Source of the DNA: an uncultured Caryophanales bacterium
GTDB taxonomy: Bacteria; Bacillota_I; Bacilli_A; RF39; UBA660
Direction of reading: 5' to 3'
Assembly (NCBI GenBank): GCA_949948745.1
Contig: CATLHA010000014.1
Coordinates: 1 to 35,906 of the forward strand
DNA: 35,906 nucleotides
Shown here: positions 1-7,958 of the stretch, in pieces
Numbering within the stretch: the stretch's first letter is position 1
Layout of the letters: each line of letters starts with the position of its first letter
The notes under the pieces: generated by a model
Told to the model about the DNA's origin: nothing
The model's input: the letters and a program-made list of their open reading frames with translations, nothing else
Database searches by the model: none
Program-made: the position numbers and the translations under genes

Positions 1-234
1 AATTTTCCCATTTTTCTACCCCTATTATCGATTTTATTTTTTATTATTTTCTATTTATATTATACCATAAATCTTTCTATTGGATATTCCTTGTGTCTCC
101 TAAATAAAATATAAATTCAATTAATTTTGATGAAATTTTACAAAAAACTTATTTTTTTAATTTCAATCGACTCTTTTCGACAAATATAGAAAAGAAAAAA
201 TCTATAATAATTATTCCAAAAAGGAGGAAAGTTT
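1..234. other. Non-coding left edge, upstream of the restriction gene
   Basis: AT-rich stretch with no credible gene on either strand. A TATAAT box at 203-208 lies about 27 bases before the endonuclease start and is the likely -10 element; I see no good -35 at 16-18 bases (the best, TCGACA at 177-182, is 20 bases away). The SD AAGGAGGAAAG follows at 221-231. The sequence further left is outside the window, so a partner methyltransferase cannot be excluded. Confidence 0.5.
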
Positions 235-984
235 ATGGTAAGTAATGAAATATTATCGTTAAAACAAAAATTTAATGAAATTAAAGAACTCGGATATGTT
301 AAATCTTCAAGGAAAGGATTCACAGGAATTGGTAAAACTTTTGAGGATTTAATTGGTAAAAAGGAAGATCGTCTAGAAACTCCTGATTACAATGGAATAG
401 AAATTAAAACAAAAAGAGGATATTCAAAAAGCTATATTCGTCTTTTTAATGCTACACCAAAAGGTAAAAATGAATTTGAAATAAAAAGATTAAGTAATAC
501 TTATGGGTATCCAGATAAAATAAAAAAAGAGCATAATGTCTTAGCTTTTTCAGTACAAGGAAATATGAGGACTTTGGTAGCAGGTCGCTTTTTTTTCAAA
601 TTGAGTCTAGATTATGAAAAAAGAAAAATCTATTTATCTATTTTAGACAAAAATATGCGATTACTGGAGCAAGATGTTTATTGGGATTTTGATATAATCA
701 AAGAAAGATTAGAAATAAAATTAAAATACTTAGCGTTCATAAAAGCATGGCCTAAAACTATAAATGAAATAGATTATTATAAGTATTATGAAATTCAATT
801 TTATCAATTGAAAGATTTTGATGTTTTTTTAAGATTAATAGAGCAAGGAATTGTTAGGGTCACATTTAAAATAGGCATTTTTCGAGAAGGCCCTAGAACT
901 GGTGAAATTCATGATCGTGGAACTAGTTTCGAAATTCAAGAAGAAAATATAAATAAATTATTTGATAGAATCTGTCTTTATTAG
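235..984 (+). CDS. MvaI/BcnI-family type II restriction endonuclease
   Basis: A 249-residue protein that I recognise as the MvaI/BcnI (MutH-like fold) restriction endonuclease family, which cleaves or nicks short CC-N-GG-type DNA sites. Visible features are the family's N-terminal GYVKSSRKGFTGIGKTFEDL segment (residues 20-39) and the catalytic D51-x4-E56-x-K58 triad inside PDYNGIEIK, almost the spacing of D50/E55/K57 in MvaI. The C-terminal RTGEIHDRGTSF segment is also typical. Length matches the family (about 240-250). The start is fixed by the SD AAGGAGGAAAG just upstream. No DNA methyltransferase lies to the right; the left is not visible. Followed by tRNA genes on the other strand and a tRNA-Pro remnant, a common setting for acquired DNA. 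Family assignment is fairly secure; the site cut cannot be read from sequence. Confidence 0.8.
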   Translation: MVSNEILSLKQKFNEIKELGYVKSSRKGFTGIGKTFEDLIGKKEDRLETPDYNGIEIKTKRGYSKSYIRLFNATPKGKNEFEIKRLSNTYGYPDKIKKEHNVLAFSVQGNMRTLVAGRFFFKLSLDYEKRKIYLSILDKNMRLLEQDVYWDFDIIKERLEIKLKYLAFIKAWPKTINEIDYYKYYEIQFYQLKDFDVFLRLIEQGIVRVTFKIGIFREGPRTGEIHDRGTSFEIQEENINKLFDRICLY

Positions 985-986
985 GA

Positions 987-1065
987 ATCTCGGGAAGTTA
1001 ACTGAATTTTTCTAGTATTATCATATTTTATTTAACAGAAGATGGTTTGGAACAGGGAGTTGCAG
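987..1065 (+). pseudogene. Decayed inverted fragment of tRNA-Pro
   Basis: Two blocks match the intact tRNA-Pro gene (1110-1186, minus strand) but lie on the plus strand. Block one, 987-998, ATCTCGGGAAGT, is identical over 12 bases to the tRNA's 5' acceptor arm plus four bases of its upstream flank. Block two, 1043-1065, matches the anticodon and T-arm region: TGGTTTGG, then imperfect, then GTTGCAG. The D arm between them is unrecognisable and the distance is about 20 bases too long, so it cannot fold as a tRNA. It sits directly after the restriction gene stop. Probably a relic of duplication or of integration at the tRNA locus; a chance match of block one alone cannot be excluded. Confidence 0.45.
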
Positions 1066-1070
1066 ACATA

Positions 1071-1097
1071 AAAAAAATCATCTACTAGGATGACTTT
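1071..1097 (-). terminator. Intrinsic terminator after the tRNA-Arg/tRNA-Pro pair
   Basis: On the minus strand AAAGTCATC, a six-base loop CTAGTA, then GATGATTTTTTT. The stem pairs with one G-U and ends in a run of seven T. It begins 12 bases after the encoded CCA of tRNA-Pro. Confidence 0.75.
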
Positions 1098-1109
1098 TAT
1101 ATACAATAA

Positions 1110-1186
1110 TGGTCGGGAAGACAGGATTTGAACCTGCAACCCCTTGGTCCCAAACCAAGTGCTCTACCAAGTTGAGCCACTTCCCG
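1110..1186 (-). tRNA. tRNA-Pro (anticodon UGG)
   Basis: 77-nt gene on the minus strand. Acceptor 5' CGGGAAG pairs with 3' CTTCCCG, discriminator A, and the CCA end is encoded. Anticodon arm CTTGG-TTTGGGA-CCAAG puts TGG in the loop; T arm GCAGG-TTCAAAT-CCTGT. UGG reads all four proline codons with wobble. It is the second gene of a two-tRNA transcript, three bases downstream of tRNA-Arg. Confidence 0.95.
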
Positions 1187-1189
1187 AGA

Positions 1190-1266
1190 TGGTGCGCTCG
1201 AAGGGATTCGAACCCCTGACCTTTTGGTTCGTAGCCAAACACTCTATCCAACTGAGCTACGAGCGC
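1190..1266 (-). tRNA. tRNA-Arg (anticodon ACG, read as ICG)
   Basis: 77-nt gene on the minus strand. Acceptor GCGCTCG/CGAGCGC with encoded CCA and discriminator A. Anticodon arm TTTGG-CTACGAA-CCAAA gives anticodon ACG; in bacteria A34 is deaminated to inosine by TadA. It is first in the transcript, from a strong promoter 42 bases upstream. Confidence 0.95.
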
Positions 1267-1307
1267 AAGACATTCGAACAATCTCACTCATTTGTAAGAC
1301 AATTAAT

Positions 1308-1336
1308 ATATTAGCATCATTTATTTTGATTGTCAA
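1308..1336 (-). promoter_or_regulatory. Sigma-A promoter of the tRNA-Arg/tRNA-Pro unit
   Basis: Minus strand: TTGACA at 1336-1331, 17-base spacer, TAATAT at 1313-1308. Near-consensus and correctly spaced, as expected for stable RNA. Start predicted near 1301, about 35 bases before tRNA-Arg. Confidence 0.8.
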
Positions 1337-1372
1337 CTATTATATTTTATTTTTTAATAAATTTTTTGCTAC

Positions 1373-1401
1373 AAAAAAAGAACATTTTTTTAAATGCTCT
1401 T
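1373..1401 (-). terminator. Intrinsic terminator of asnS
   Basis: Minus strand AGAGCATT, A-rich loop, AATGTTCT, then T7. Eight-base stem with one G-U pair. It begins 11 bases after the asnS stop and separates asnS from the tRNA promoter. Confidence 0.75.
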
Positions 1402-1411
1402 TTCTTATGCT

Positions 1412-2785
1412 TTAAAACTCACAATTTCCTGGTGTTCTTGGATATGGAATTACATCACGAATATTTTCTACTCCTGTTAAATAAATTAATAATCTTTCAA
1501 ATCCCATACCAAACCCACTATGTACACATCCACCGAAGCGTCTTAAATTTAAGTACCATTCCATACCTTCTTCAGAAACATTCATTTCTTCCATACGTTT
1601 CTTTAATTTTCCATAATCCTCTTCTCTTTGAGAACCACCCATCAATTCTCCTGCTCCTGGTACTTCTAAATCTACAGCTGCTACTGTTTTTCCATCTTCG
1701 TTTTGTTTCATATAAAATGCTTTGATATCTTTTGGCCAATCAGTAATAAACACTGGTCCATTAAAATACTCTGTAATATATTTTTCATGTTCTTTTGCGA
1801 TATCCTCTCCATATTCTGGAGTAAACTCAAAATCTACCTTTGCTTCTTTTAAAATTCTAATTACTTCTTCATGAGTAATTCGTGTAAATTTACTGCTTAC
1901 CAATTTTTCTAATTTTTCTATTAATCCTTTTTCTACGAATTGGTTACAAAATTCTATTTCATCCTTTGCATGCTCTAGGACATATTTTACGATAAATTTT
2001 AGCATATCTTCTTCTGTATCCATTAGCCCTTCTAAATCACAAAATGCCATTTCTGGTTCTATCATCCAAAATTCACTTGCATGAGTTTTGGTATTTGAAT
2101 TTTCTGCACGGAAAGTTGGGCCAAAAGTATAAATATTTCTAAATGCCATTGCAAATGTTTCACCTTGTAATTGTCCAGATACGGTTAAAGAAGCCTTTTT
2201 TCCAAAAAAATCTTTACTGTAATCTACTTTTCCACTACTTGCAATTCTATCTAAATCAAGAGTTGTTACTTGAAACATTTCTCCTGCGCCCTCACAGTCA
2301 CTCGCAGTAATTAATGGTGCATGTAAGTAAACGAATCCTTTTTCTTGAAAATAAGTATGAATTGCCATTGCTGCTACACTACGAATTCTAAATACAGCTT
2401 GGAAAAGATTAGCTCTTGGTCTAATATATCCAATTTCTCTTAAGAATTCACGAGTATGTTGTTTTGGTTGTAATGGATAATCTTCACTACAATCTCCTTC
2501 TAAAGTTACTTCTGTTGCCTTTACTTCGTAGTCTTGTCCCTTTCCTTCTGATTTTACAAGTTTACCAACTACTCGAATTGCGCTTCCATGCTTTAGAGCA
2601 TCAATACTATCAAAATCTTTTGTACCCTTATCATAAACAATTTGGATATGTTTAAAACAAGTTCCATCAGAAAAATCAATAAATCCAAATTCTTTTTGTT
2701 TACGATGTTTTCTAATCCATCCCTTAATTTCTATTTCTTGATTCAAATATTTTTCTATTTGCTCATATAATTCTCTTAATGTCAT
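1412..2785 (-). CDS. asnS: Asparagine--tRNA ligase (AsnRS)
   Basis: Cytoplasmic class IIb synthetase that joins Asn to tRNA-Asn. 457 residues from the chosen start (E. coli enzyme 466). Order: N-terminal OB-fold anticodon-binding domain (about 1-110, with GWIRKHRKQKEFGFIDFSDG), then the class II core with motif 2 TFRAENSNTKTHASEFWMIE and motif 3 GFGMGFERLL near the C terminus. The AsnRS-type TFRAENS and the absence of a GAD insertion separate it from AspRS. An in-frame GTG at 2800 lies inside the SD (GGGAGAG), so ATG at 2785 is chosen, 6-8 bases after it. Last gene of the tRNA-Asn/GatCAB/AspRS region, but with an aspS terminator before it and a TATAAT at 2828-2823, so it may have its own promoter. 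Confidence 0.95.
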   Translation of the reverse strand: MTLRELYEQIEKYLNQEIEIKGWIRKHRKQKEFGFIDFSDGTCFKHIQIVYDKGTKDFDSIDALKHGSAIRVVGKLVKSEGKGQDYEVKATEVTLEGDCSEDYPLQPKQHTREFLREIGYIRPRANLFQAVFRIRSVAAMAIHTYFQEKGFVYLHAPLITASDCEGAGEMFQVTTLDLDRIASSGKVDYSKDFFGKKASLTVSGQLQGETFAMAFRNIYTFGPTFRAENSNTKTHASEFWMIEPEMAFCDLEGLMDTEEDMLKFIVKYVLEHAKDEIEFCNQFVEKGLIEKLEKLVSSKFTRITHEEVIRILKEAKVDFEFTPEYGEDIAKEHEKYITEYFNGPVFITDWPKDIKAFYMKQNEDGKTVAAVDLEVPGAGELMGGSQREEDYGKLKKRMEEMNVSEEGMEWYLNLRRFGGCVHSGFGMGFERLLIYLTGVENIRDVIPYPRTPGNCEF

Positions 2786-2892
2786 ATTTTTCTCTCCCAC
2801 TTTTTTTATTTCAATTATTTATATTATAATACTTTTACTCTAATCTTTCTACTCTATTTTTACAACCAAGAAAAAAGATTTCTTTATTAAGG

Positions 2893-2920
2893 AAAAAGAT
2901 GCCATTTTGTGACATCTTTT
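2893..2920 (-). terminator. Intrinsic terminator of aspS
   Basis: Minus strand AAAAGATG and CATCTTTT arms enclose an 11-base segment with two further possible pairs, followed by T5. It lies seven bases after the aspS stop and may reduce or block read-through into asnS. Confidence 0.65.
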
Positions 2921-2926
2921 ATAATT

Positions 2927-4675
2927 TTATCTAACTTTAATATGTACTTCTCTTAATTGTTGTTCTGAAACTGGACTTGGAGAACCCATCATATTGTCCA
3001 TACCACTAACGTTTGGTGGGAAGACTTGAACTTCTCTTAAGTTAATTTCGTCTCTTAATAGCATTAACATTCGATCAATTCCTGGAGCCATTCCACCATG
3101 AGGTGGTGCTCCATATTGGAATGCAGTATATAGACTTCTAAATTTTGTTTTTACATCTTCTTCTGTATACCCAGCTAAATCAAATGCCTTTTTCATAACT
3201 TCGATATCATGGTTTCTTATCGCACCAGAACACATTTCTTCTCCATTGCAAACAAAGTCAAATTGATATGCCAAAACATTTTCTAAATTTTCTTTAGTTA
3301 AGACATCAATTCCACCTTGAGGCATACTAAATGGATTATGTCCAAAATCATATTTTCTTTCTTCCTCATTATATTCATACATTGGAAAATCATTAATAAT
3401 ACAAAATTCATATCTATCTTTATCAATTAATTCTAATTTTTCTCCTAAATATTTTCTAATATTACCTGCTTGTTTTGCAGCAGTATCTCTATTCTTATCG
3501 GCAATAAAGAATAATACACTACTTACTTTTAAACTAGCTTGTTCAAATAATTTTTTTCTATCTTCTTCTGTTAAAAATTTATCGATTGGTCCTTTTAATG
3601 AACAATCTTCTTCCACTGTAATATATCCAATTCCTGGCATTCCAATTGTTTTTGCATAATCTACTACTTCATTAAACCAGCTATTTGATTTTGATTTCAA
3701 ATCATCTACTTTAATCGCACGAACTGTAACTCCCCTAAATGGTTTAAATTCACTTTCCTTAAAGATTTCACTAACATCGATAATTTCTAGTGGGTTTCTA
3801 AGATCTGGTTTATCTGTTCCATATTTTAACATAGCTTCTCTATAACTGATTCTTCTAAACGGACGAGGAGAAACATATCTATCAGAGAATTTTGTAAACG
3901 TATCGTAGAACACTTCTTCTCCTAAATTATATAAATCCTCTTCTTCAATAAAAGCCATTTCCATATCTAATTGATAATGTTCTAATGTTCTATCTGCTCT
4001 ACAATCCTCATCTCTAAAACATGGGGCAATTTGAAAATATTTATCGAATCCACTTGTCATTAACAATTGTTTAAATATTTGAGGAGATTGTGGCAAAGCA
4101 TAAAAACTTCCATGAAACTTTCTAGATGGTACTAGAAAATCTCTTGCTCCTTCTGGAGAAGATACTGTTAAGATTGGTGTTTGTAATTCTGTAAATCCTT
4201 TATCATGTAATTTATTTCTTAAATAATGAAGCAATTCACTTCGAAAAGTCATATTTTCGTGAACTTTTCTATTTCTTAAATCTAGGTATCTATATTTTAA
4301 TCTTACATCTTCATTTACTTCTTTCGATGTCATAATTTCAAATGGAAGATTATTTAAACATTTTCCAAGAATATCAATATTCTCCTTACTTTCTACAAAA
4401 AGTTCCACCTCTCCACTTTTTATTTTTGGGTTATAGTCTTCTTTCTCTCTTTTTCTGATGGTACCGAAAATACTAACTGTAGACTCTTTGGTTAATCCAT
4501 GAAAGATAGTATCGTCATTACTTACTACTTGGACAACTCCTCCTTCATCTCTTACATCTACAAATATGACTCCACCATGGTCTCTAATGTTTTCAATCCA
4601 CCCTGCTAGACGAACTTGTTCGCCCACTTTGCTTGTATCTATATCTTTACAATAACAATCACGATATTTACTCAT
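2927..4675 (-). CDS. aspS: Aspartate--tRNA ligase (bacterial type, possibly non-discriminating)
   Basis: Class IIb synthetase charging tRNA-Asp with Asp; a non-discriminating form would also make Asp-tRNA(Asn), the GatCAB substrate. 582 residues, normal for bacterial AspRS (about 590). Order: OB-fold anticodon-binding domain (1-105), catalytic core with motif 2 CFRDEDCRADRTLEHYQLDM, the bacterial GAD insertion (about 280-410), and motif 3 GMAPGIDRMLMLL. The anticodon-binding segment reads IRDHGGVIFVDVRD: His33 occupies the place that is His in known non-discriminating AspRS (e.g. Pseudomonas) and Leu in many discriminating ones (E. coli RRRDLGS). The second reported determinant, a Gly in the next loop, is not evident here. 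ATG lies three bases after the gatB stop with SD GGAAAGAGGT inside gatB, so it is co-translated with GatCAB. Confidence 0.95.
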   Translation of the reverse strand: MSKYRDCYCKDIDTSKVGEQVRLAGWIENIRDHGGVIFVDVRDEGGVVQVVSNDDTIFHGLTKESTVSIFGTIRKREKEDYNPKIKSGEVELFVESKENIDILGKCLNNLPFEIMTSKEVNEDVRLKYRYLDLRNRKVHENMTFRSELLHYLRNKLHDKGFTELQTPILTVSSPEGARDFLVPSRKFHGSFYALPQSPQIFKQLLMTSGFDKYFQIAPCFRDEDCRADRTLEHYQLDMEMAFIEEEDLYNLGEEVFYDTFTKFSDRYVSPRPFRRISYREAMLKYGTDKPDLRNPLEIIDVSEIFKESEFKPFRGVTVRAIKVDDLKSKSNSWFNEVVDYAKTIGMPGIGYITVEEDCSLKGPIDKFLTEEDRKKLFEQASLKVSSVLFFIADKNRDTAAKQAGNIRKYLGEKLELIDKDRYEFCIINDFPMYEYNEEERKYDFGHNPFSMPQGGIDVLTKENLENVLAYQFDFVCNGEEMCSGAIRNHDIEVMKKAFDLAGYTEEDVKTKFRSLYTAFQYGAPPHGGMAPGIDRMLMLLRDEINLREVQVFPPNVSGMDNMMGSPSPVSEQQLREVHIKVR

Positions 4676-4678
4676 AAT

Positions 4679-6139
4679 CTACCTCTTTCCTATTTCTTCT
4701 ATTAAGATACTTGATGTTAATGCTGGGTTTGCTTTTCCACGAGTTTCCTTCATCACTTGCCCAACAAAATAATCAAGCACATTGGTTCTTCCCTCTTTAT
4801 ATTTCTTTATATTTTCCTCGTTTGCATCTAGAATTTTAACAATAATAGAGCGAAGTTCCTCATCACTTGCAATTTGTTCCATTCCAAGTTCTTTTGCTAA
4901 CACTTTTGGTTCTTTCTTATCTTCTAATACTTTATAGAATAGATCTTTTGCCTGTTTTGATGAAATTTGATTACTACTTACCATTTCAATTAAATCTTTT
5001 AACATTGCTGGTGTTATATATATTTCTCTCATCTGTAAATTTTCTTTATTAATATGTCCCAAAATTCTTGTAGTAATCCAGTTAGATGCACTTTTGGCAT
5101 CGATTCCTAACTTAATACATTCTTCAAAATAATCTGAAACTTCTTTTTCTTTTACTAAAATATTTGCATCATATGCTGATAAACCAAATTGTTCTTGATA
5201 TTTTTCAAGTCTTTCCATTGGAAGTTCTGGAATTTCAGATTTTATTTTTTCTACCCAGGCTGGATCAATTCTAAATTTTGGAATGTTTGGCTCTACAAAA
5301 TATTTATAGTCGATGGCATCTACCTTACTTCTCATATAAATTGTAGTGCCACTTTCTTCGTCCCAACGTCTTGTTTGTTGTTCCATTTCATCGTATTTCC
5401 CATCTTCTTTTAGTTCTATTTGACGTTCTATTTCATAATTGATGGCATCTCTTACTCCACCAAAAGAGTTAACGTTTTTGATTTCTATTTTTGTTCCATA
5501 ATTTTCTAAATTGGTGTCATCTTTATCTTCATCCATAATGGATACGTTTACATCACATCTAATTTGACCTTTTTTACTATCTGCTTCACTAATTCCTGCA
5601 TATTGATAAATGGCTCTCATTGTTTCAAGAAAATTTACTGCTTCTTCTGCACTTCTTAAATCTGGTTCTGTTACTAATTCTAGAAGTGGTACTCCGGCAC
5701 GATTATAATCGATGGTTGAATAAGAACCAGTGTGATCTGCACTTGCGGCATCTTCTTCTAAATGTAAGTTATTAATTCGAACTGTCTTTTGTTCTCCATT
5801 ACAATCAAAAGTTAGTTTTCCATAAATTCCAACTGGAATTGGTTTCGTCTCCTGTGTGATTTGATATCCTTTTGGTAAATCTGGATAGTAATAATTTTTT
5901 CTTTCAAAATACATATATTCTGGTTGTTTACATCCAAGGATTAAGGATGCCATGATACTTTTTCTTACTGCTTCTTTGTTTACTACTGGTAGGGTTCCAG
6001 GAAATGCCATATCAACTGGTCTGATATTGGAGTTTGGTACATCACTATAGGTATTGGCAGCAGACGAGAATACTTTTGTATTAGTTTCACTGATTTCACA
6101 ATGCATTTCTAGTCCAATACATGCTTTATATTTTGCCAT
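4679..6139 (-). CDS. gatB: Asp/Glu-tRNA(Asn/Gln) amidotransferase subunit B
   Basis: Kinase/transamidase subunit of GatCAB: it binds the mischarged aminoacyl-tRNA, phosphorylates the Asp or Glu side chain with ATP, and receives ammonia from GatA. 486 residues, family normal (about 475). Visible are the N-terminal YKACIGLEMHCEI and PGTLPVVN segments, the PET112/GatB signature LLELVTEPDLRSAEEAVNFL (about 150-170), the helical domain, and a C-terminal YqeY-like tail with GQVMKETRGKANP that contacts the tRNA elbow. The ATG overlaps the gatA stop by one base (TAATG), giving tight translational coupling. Orientation and order C-A-B are those of other Firmicutes. Confidence 0.95.
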   Translation of the reverse strand: MAKYKACIGLEMHCEISETNTKVFSSAANTYSDVPNSNIRPVDMAFPGTLPVVNKEAVRKSIMASLILGCKQPEYMYFERKNYYYPDLPKGYQITQETKPIPVGIYGKLTFDCNGEQKTVRINNLHLEEDAASADHTGSYSTIDYNRAGVPLLELVTEPDLRSAEEAVNFLETMRAIYQYAGISEADSKKGQIRCDVNVSIMDEDKDDTNLENYGTKIEIKNVNSFGGVRDAINYEIERQIELKEDGKYDEMEQQTRRWDEESGTTIYMRSKVDAIDYKYFVEPNIPKFRIDPAWVEKIKSEIPELPMERLEKYQEQFGLSAYDANILVKEKEVSDYFEECIKLGIDAKSASNWITTRILGHINKENLQMREIYITPAMLKDLIEMVSSNQISSKQAKDLFYKVLEDKKEPKVLAKELGMEQIASDEELRSIIVKILDANEENIKKYKEGRTNVLDYFVGQVMKETRGKANPALTSSILIEEIGKR

Positions 6140-7596
6140 TATTTTACCTCCTTTACAGTTTGACCTTTATAGCCCATTTCACTTTCTAAGGCATACGCAA
6201 TGTTTAGAACATTTTGATCATCATAACAGTTTCCAGTAATATTTACTCCTACTGGTAATCCATGAACAAATCCATTTGGAATTGTAATTGATGGAAATCC
6301 CCCAAAGTTTCCAATTTGTAAATGTTCTTCTAGAATTTCACTTTCTCTATCAGATGATTTTTCTTCTCCTTCTAGCTTTTTTGCAGGTCCACTTCCAACT
6401 GGAAGGATAACTGCATCATATGTTTTAAATAAATCTTTCCAAGTATCTACCAAAAGTCTTCTTACTCTTTGGGCATTATGGAAATATCTATCTTTATTTT
6501 CTTTTTGTAATACATAAGAACCGATAATGAATCTACGTTTAATTAAAGAACAGAATCCTTTCGTTCTATAATCTTTCATCATTTCCATCCAAGTATTTCC
6601 TTCCCCTCTTGGTCCAAAGATAAATCCTGTTAAATTTGACATATTGGATGTTGCTTCTGCACAAGAAATTACTACATAGACAGATGGTTCAGCATCTAGC
6701 AGTGTTTGATCAACAGATACTTCTTCTACATCCATTCCTAGGTTTTTACATAATTCAATTGTCTTCATGAAGTTTTCTAAGTGAAGGACTAATTCTTCCT
6801 TTGGATTTGGATAGTTTTTAATATCACAAATTTCCTTAATATAGCAAAGTTTCTTTCCTTTTACTTCTTTGGTTAGATTTTCATATAGATGAATGTCTTT
6901 TGAATCCCAAGTTGTCATATCATTTTTATCGATACCTTTCATTTGATCTACAACAATTGCAGCATCTTCTACACTACGTGTTAGGCATCCACAATGATCT
7001 AAGCTACTAGCAAATGGAAATAATCCATATCTTGAAATCATTCCATAAGTAGGTTTATACCCTACAATTCCACAGTAGGCAGCAGGTTTTCTAATGGAAT
7101 CCCCTGTATCACTTCCTGTTGCATATGGATATACTCCACTAGCAACCGCAACAGCACTACCAGCAGAACTACCAGCAGACATTCTTGTTACATCCCATGG
7201 ATTTCTTACAATACCTGTATGTCCTGTGATTCCAGAACCTCCCATACCAAATTCATCCATTACTGTTTTATTTACCATTACTGCATGGGCTTCCTTTAAT
7301 TTTTCTACCGCTGTTGCATCAAAGAACGGTACATAATCCTTTAATGTGTTAGAACTTCCTGTAGTTAGGATTCCTTTCGTACTATAGTTATCTTTCATAC
7401 CAAATGGAATTCCAGATAGTAAGTTATCTGTTACTTCTTGTTCTTTTGCATCATCTAATATCGTAACAAAAGCATTACACTTTTCCTGTACTTCATGACT
7501 TTTTCTTATAGATTCTTCTATTAGTTCTCTACTTGTTACTTTTTTATTGATTAATGCTTCATGAAGCTCTTTAATTCCTTTATCCATGTAACTCAT
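6139..7596 (-). CDS. gatA: Asp/Glu-tRNA(Asn/Gln) amidotransferase subunit A
   Basis: Glutaminase subunit of GatCAB that releases ammonia from Gln and channels it to GatB. 485 residues. The amidase Ser-cisSer-Lys triad maps to K68 (GIPFGMKDN), S143 (MSAGSSAGSA) and S167 (GSDTGDSIRKPA), with the same 75 and 24 residue gaps as K79/S154/S178 of Staphylococcus GatA. Odd point: the canonical TGGSIRQP reads TGDSIRKP, an Asp directly before the nucleophile. A GTG at 7620 is possible, but the SD GGTGGG lies between it and the ATG at 7596, and that ATG follows the gatC stop by one base, so 7596 is chosen. Confidence 0.93.
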   Translation of the reverse strand: MSYMDKGIKELHEALINKKVTSRELIEESIRKSHEVQEKCNAFVTILDDAKEQEVTDNLLSGIPFGMKDNYSTKGILTTGSSNTLKDYVPFFDATAVEKLKEAHAVMVNKTVMDEFGMGGSGITGHTGIVRNPWDVTRMSAGSSAGSAVAVASGVYPYATGSDTGDSIRKPAAYCGIVGYKPTYGMISRYGLFPFASSLDHCGCLTRSVEDAAIVVDQMKGIDKNDMTTWDSKDIHLYENLTKEVKGKKLCYIKEICDIKNYPNPKEELVLHLENFMKTIELCKNLGMDVEEVSVDQTLLDAEPSVYVVISCAEATSNMSNLTGFIFGPRGEGNTWMEMMKDYRTKGFCSLIKRRFIIGSYVLQKENKDRYFHNAQRVRRLLVDTWKDLFKTYDAVILPVGSGPAKKLEGEEKSSDRESEILEEHLQIGNFGGFPSITIPNGFVHGLPVGVNITGNCYDDQNVLNIAYALESEMGYKGQTVKEVK

Positions 7597-7597
7597 A

Positions 7598-7894
7598 TTA
7601 TCCCACCATCCTTGGTACACTTACTTCTCTATCTTTATAATCATCACAGTTTTGTAGTAAATCATCAATTGGTACTGACTCTTCTTTTGTATCTTCTCTT
7701 AACTCATAGATAAAATCATCTAAACAATGTGTCATTGGCTCTACCTTTTCGATTCCTTCGATATTATTGATTTTATCAATATCTTTATCGATGATATCAA
7801 ATTCTTCTGAAACCATTTGATTTTCTTCTTTAGTTAATCCAATCATGACTTTTTCTGCATAGTCATCTACCATTTCACTTGTAAATTTTTCCAT
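7598..7894 (-). CDS. gatC: Asp/Glu-tRNA(Asn/Gln) amidotransferase subunit C
   Basis: Small belt-like subunit that holds GatA and GatB together. 98 residues, typical length. The N-terminal helix with IGLTKEENQMVSEEF fits the GatC LARLxLTEEE pattern; the C-terminal half, ending in the acidic CDDYKDREVSVPRMVG, matches the usual LREDV...NAP...F/VP tail. Identification rests partly on position before gatA. ATG at 7894 has SD AAGGAGGAAT eight bases upstream. An intrinsic terminator ends only about 24 bases before the ATG, leaving no room for a promoter, so expression appears to need read-through from the T-box/tRNA-Asn unit. Confidence 0.88.
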   Translation of the reverse strand: MEKFTSEMVDDYAEKVMIGLTKEENQMVSEEFDIIDKDIDKINNIEGIEKVEPMTHCLDDFIYELREDTKEESVPIDDLLQNCDDYKDREVSVPRMVG

Positions 7895-7917
7895 ATGTCA
7901 TTCCTCCTTATATCAAC

Positions 7918-7948
7918 AAAAAAAGTTCTTCTATTTAGAAGAACTTTT
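7918..7948 (-). terminator. Strong intrinsic terminator between tRNA-Asn and gatC
   Basis: Minus strand: perfect 12-base stem AAAAGTTCTTCT / AGAAGAACTTTT, loop AAAT, then further T for a run of seven. It follows the tRNA-Asn CCA by 10 bases and precedes the gatC SD. One of the best terminators in the window, placed inside what should be one operon. Confidence 0.8.
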
Positions 7949-7958
7949 ATATTCTTAA

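Noticed and set aside
1412-2800. GTG start of asnS at 2800
   Set aside because: The GTG lies inside the SD sequence that correctly serves the ATG at 2785.
6139-7620. GTG start of gatA at 7620
   Set aside because: The SD GGTGGG lies downstream of it, and ATG at 7596 follows the gatC stop by one base.
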